Below are positions 5,634 to 8,109 of a DNA stretch of 8,109 nt, piece by piece. The stretch covers positions 1-8,109 of the forward strand of contig JALSIL010000574.1 of NCBI GenBank assembly GCA_026990095.1, given 5' to 3'. The stretch is from Lysobacterales bacterium. Lineage in GTDB: Bacteria > Pseudomonadota > Gammaproteobacteria > Xanthomonadales > Marinicellaceae. Made by a program: the position numbers and the translations under genes. Numbering within the stretch: the first letter of the stretch is position 1; each line of letters starts with the position of its first letter. The notes below the pieces were generated by a model. It had not been told where the DNA came from, searched no databases, and was given only the letters and a program-made list of their open reading frames with translations.

Positions 5634-6550
5634 TAAGAAAAATATTTGTTCTTTTAATTGTTCTAGTTGCACTCTCTTTATTGCTTGTACCAAAAATTTA
5701 CACTGATGAGCAGCATGAGTTAGATGCGAAAATTAGAGCAAGAACTCTAGGTGAATACGTACAATTGTCACAAGGAGTGACTCATTACCAACAAGCCAAT
5801 ATTGATGCAAAAGAAGTGGTTGTTTTAGTGCATGGCTTTTCAGTTCCTTATTACATTTGGGAACCAACCTATGAATTTTTAAAAAATCAAAATTTTCGTG
5901 TTATTCGGTACGATTTATATGGGCGAGGTTATTCTGATCGACCTGAAGTGGAGTATGACCAAGCACTTTTTGACAGGCAAGTTTTAGATTTACTTGATGA
6001 GTTAAAGATTAAACAACCGATTAATATCATGGGTTTGTCCATGGGTGGAGCGGTTGTGGCAAAGTTTGTGGCAGACCATCCAGAAAAAGTTAAAAAGGCT
6101 ATTTTTATTGACCCATCACACCGTTCTTTTTACAAAAGAACGCTAGCGATTCCTTTGGTTGGTGACTTTTATGCCGCTGTATTTATGATGCCTAAAGTTG
6201 CTCAAGGGCAATTAAGTGACTTTTATTACCCAGAAAATTTTCCCAATTGGGTCGAAAAGTATAAAGAACAAATGCAATACAAAGGGTTTCGCCGAGCCAT
6301 TGTTTCGACATTGGTGCATTTTGCCAAACCTGATAAGTTGCCTTGGTATGAACGAATTGGGTCTTTAGGCAAAGATGTTTTGCTTATTTGGGGTAGAGAA
6401 GACCAAACATTGCCGCTTGATGACAGTCAACGTGTCGCAGATGCGTTAAAAACAAAAACGTTTATTGTGGAAAAATCGGGACATTTGCCACATTTAGAGC
6501 ATCCGCAAATTGTAAATGCGAAGATATTAAGCTTTCTTAGGGAAAACTAA
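5630..6550 (+). CDS. Membrane-anchored alpha/beta hydrolase between gspC and gspD
   Basis: A 306-residue alpha/beta-fold hydrolase. The catalytic triad is visible: Ser137 in the nucleophile elbow GLSMGG, Asp258 in IWGREDQTLP and His285 in KSGHLPHLEHP. The oxyanion motif HGF is at 68-70, and DLYGRGYSDRP (95-105) is typical of the esterase/haloperoxidase-like branch. The N-terminus (about 4-20) is one strongly hydrophobic helix after MIRK with no good cleavage site, so it is probably an inner-membrane anchor with the enzyme in the periplasm. An uncleaved or poorly resolved signal peptide is the alternative. A cap domain spans about 163-240. The substrate is unknown; esterase, lipase or carboxylesterase activity is a family-level guess. 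The start overlaps the gspC stop by four bases (ATGA) without its own clear ribosome-binding site, implying coupling. This position inside the gspC-gspD pair is unusual. Confidence 0.9.
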   Translation: MIRKIFVLLIVLVALSLLLVPKIYTDEQHELDAKIRARTLGEYVQLSQGVTHYQQANIDAKEVVVLVHGFSVPYYIWEPTYEFLKNQNFRVIRYDLYGRGYSDRPEVEYDQALFDRQVLDLLDELKIKQPINIMGLSMGGAVVAKFVADHPEKVKKAIFIDPSHRSFYKRTLAIPLVGDFYAAVFMMPKVAQGQLSDFYYPENFPNWVEKYKEQMQYKGFRRAIVSTLVHFAKPDKLPWYERIGSLGKDVLLIWGREDQTLPLDDSQRVADALKTKTFIVEKSGHLPHLEHPQIVNAKILSFLREN

Positions 6551-6603
6551 CTCAATTTAGGTTAAAATCAAATTTACCAACATAAAAATGATAAAACCAA
6601 AAA

Positions 6604-8109
6604 ATGAAATTCAATAAAATTATTCTTGCCACTGTATTTATTTTGAGCAGTTTAAGTGTGTTCGCGGCTGATGAAGAACTTCGCAGTTTGAACCTGCAAG
6701 ATGCCGATATTCGTTTACTCATCGAGACAGTTTCTGATATAACCAAGAAAAACTTTATCATTGATCCGCAAATTCAAGCCAAAGTCACGGTGATTTCAGG
6801 GCGACCTGTGCATAAAGATGAAATCTACGACATCTTTTTAACGGTATTAAACGTGCATGGATTGGCAGCCATTAATGATGGCAACAGCATTAAAATCATT
6901 CCAGAAAGCGATATTGGTGGCGTTATTGGCGAACTGAATCAAGCCAATGGCAGTGATTTTGTCACACGCATCGTGCCATTAAAGTATGTACCAGCTCAAG
7001 AATTGTTGACCATGTTGAAAAGCATTAATAAAAAAACCAATATTATTGCCCACAAAGAAAGTAACCTCTTAATTATTTCTGATCGGGCTAAAAATGTGGA
7101 GCGTATGCTTACCATTATTCATCGCATTGATAAAAAATCCGATTCATCTATCGACATGATTTCTCTGCAACATGCCAATGCAACTGAAGTCGCACAAACA
7201 ATAGAATCTTTGCTTGATACAGGAACAGCAGCTTTGGGAAGTAAAACTAAAATTGTTGCCGATGAGCGAACCAATTCCGTTATTATCAATGCGCCACCTT
7301 CATTGAAAATACGTATTCACACCTTGATTGCACAACTGGATAAACCGCTTGAAACAAATACGCAATCACAAGTTATTAAGCTTAAATATTCCGAAGCAGA
7401 ATCATTGGTGTCAATTTTAGAAACCTTAGCCAACAAATCACAAGTTAATGCAAGTGGTGAAAAATCGAACGAACAAAATGCCACCATCCAAGCACACAAA
7501 GAAACAAACTCTTTGGTTATCAATGCATCACCGACCGTGTTTAGAAACCTGCAAAGTGCCATCAATCAATTAGATGTACCTAGACCACAAGTTTTGGTTG
7601 AAGCAATAATTGCCGAAATTACAGTTGATCACTCTAAAGAAGCGGGTTTTCAATGGCAAGGTTTGTTAGACCAACTCAATGGTGGTGAAGGCTTAGTTGG
7701 CGGAACAAATTATGGTATTATTGGCAATATACTCTCTCCAAATACCGCAGGAGGATTGGTCAATAATGGGGTTAATGTCGGCTATGTGCATGTGGATGGA
7801 GAAGGCAATCCACAAATTGGTGCATTATTGTCCGCATTAGCACAAAACACTAATAACGATATATTATCCACACCTTCCTTGGTCACCTTAAATAATAAAG
7901 AAGCCTCATTGTCTGTTGGGCAAGAAGTGCCTTTTTTAACAGGACAGTTTACCAATACAGGTGCTAATAATGGCTCGACTAATCCGTTTTCAACGATTCA
8001 GCGCAAAGACATTGGTATTTCACTCACCGTGACACCACATATTTACGAAGGCAACCAAATTGTTTTAGACATAGCGCAAGAGGTGTCATCATTAGCACAG
8101 TCTGCAACA
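6604..8109 (+). CDS. gspD: Type II secretion system secretin GspD (3' end beyond window)
   Basis: Outer-membrane channel of the T2SS. The frame from the ATG at 6604 stays open for 502 codons to the window edge. A Sec signal peptide (about 1-21, ending VFA before ADEE) is followed by N0 (about 25-100, LNLQDADIRLLIETVSDITK), N1 (about 118-178), N2 (about 183-248), N3 (about 253-325) and the secretin domain from about 327 (PRPQVLVEAIIAEI, ILSTPSLVTLNNKEASLSVG, QEVPFLTG, KDIGISLTVTPHI). Typical GspD proteins have about 650 residues, so the last barrel strands and the pilotin-binding S domain are missing only because of the window edge. N0 through N3 together, plus the adjacent gspC, separate it from PilQ and type III secretins. 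It lies 53 bases after the hydrolase with no clear Shine-Dalgarno. A 9-codon reading (MIKPKNEIQ, 6588-6617) overlaps its start out of frame. Confidence 0.94.
   Translation, partial: MKFNKIILATVFILSSLSVFAADEELRSLNLQDADIRLLIETVSDITKKNFIIDPQIQAKVTVISGRPVHKDEIYDIFLTVLNVHGLAAINDGNSIKIIPESDIGGVIGELNQANGSDFVTRIVPLKYVPAQELLTMLKSINKKTNIIAHKESNLLIISDRAKNVERMLTIIHRIDKKSDSSIDMISLQHANATEVAQTIESLLDTGTAALGSKTKIVADERTNSVIINAPPSLKIRIHTLIAQLDKPLETNTQSQVIKLKYSEAESLVSILETLANKSQVNASGEKSNEQNATIQAHKETNSLVINASPTVFRNLQSAINQLDVPRPQVLVEAIIAEITVDHSKEAGFQWQGLLDQLNGGEGLVGGTNYGIIGNILSPNTAGGLVNNGVNVGYVHVDGEGNPQIGALLSALAQNTNNDILSTPSLVTLNNKEASLSVGQEVPFLTGQFTNTGANNGSTNPFSTIQRKDIGISLTVTPHIYEGNQIVLDIAQEVSSLAQSAT

Noticed and set aside
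1..8109. CRISPR arrays, tRNA or rRNA genes, insertion sequences, prophage genes
   Set aside because: No spaced direct repeats, cloverleaf-like sequence, transposase or phage proteins were seen on either strand.

Overview
The window comes from an AT-rich Gammaproteobacterium. It has an iron-type superoxide dismutase, paired TonB-family energy transducers and the start of a type II secretion (T2SS) locus in the gspC-gspD style, and its intergenic DNA is very A/T-rich. The genus cannot be fixed from the sequence. A low-GC marine lineage would fit, but that is a guess.

Layout. (1) Positions 1-329, minus strand: the N-terminal 109 codons of a tryptophanyl-tRNA synthetase (trpS), cut by the window edge. 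(2) Positions 330-738: a 409-base intergenic region between divergent trpS and sodB. It has a promoter at each end and a 16-bp bulged inverted repeat (513-597) lying outside both predicted transcripts. (3) Positions 739-1317: sodB, monocistronic, closed by a strong intrinsic terminator at 1343-1368. (4) Positions 1374-2659, minus strand: two tandem TonB-family genes joined by a TAATG overlap. The first (209 aa) is intact. The second is cut by one in-frame TAA at 1638-1640, with its C-terminal TonB domain continuing in the same frame. (5) Positions 2790 to the end, plus strand: a tightly packed gene chain consisting of a DmdC/FadE-like acyl-CoA dehydrogenase, a small lipoprotein, gspC, a membrane-anchored alpha/beta hydrolase, and gspD (open at the window edge).

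How the genes relate. The first four genes of the plus-strand chain overlap by 1, 8 and 4 bases, so they look co-transcribed and translationally coupled from an extended -10 promoter near 2747-2755. GspC (inner membrane, HR and PDZ domains) and GspD (outer-membrane secretin, N0-N3 plus part of the secretin domain) are physical partners in the T2SS. The hydrolase sits exactly between them. It and the small lipoprotein are the main accessory candidates here, as T2SS-linked envelope proteins or simply as passengers. The TonB-like pair is a separate minus-strand unit diverging from the acyl-CoA dehydrogenase, with no exbB/exbD in view.

Most of the window is ordinary housekeeping and envelope biology. 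The points worth checking are the stop-split TonB gene, the hydrolase between gspC and gspD, the lipoprotein next to gspC, and the inverted repeat upstream of sodB. I see no convincing new defence or mobile system.
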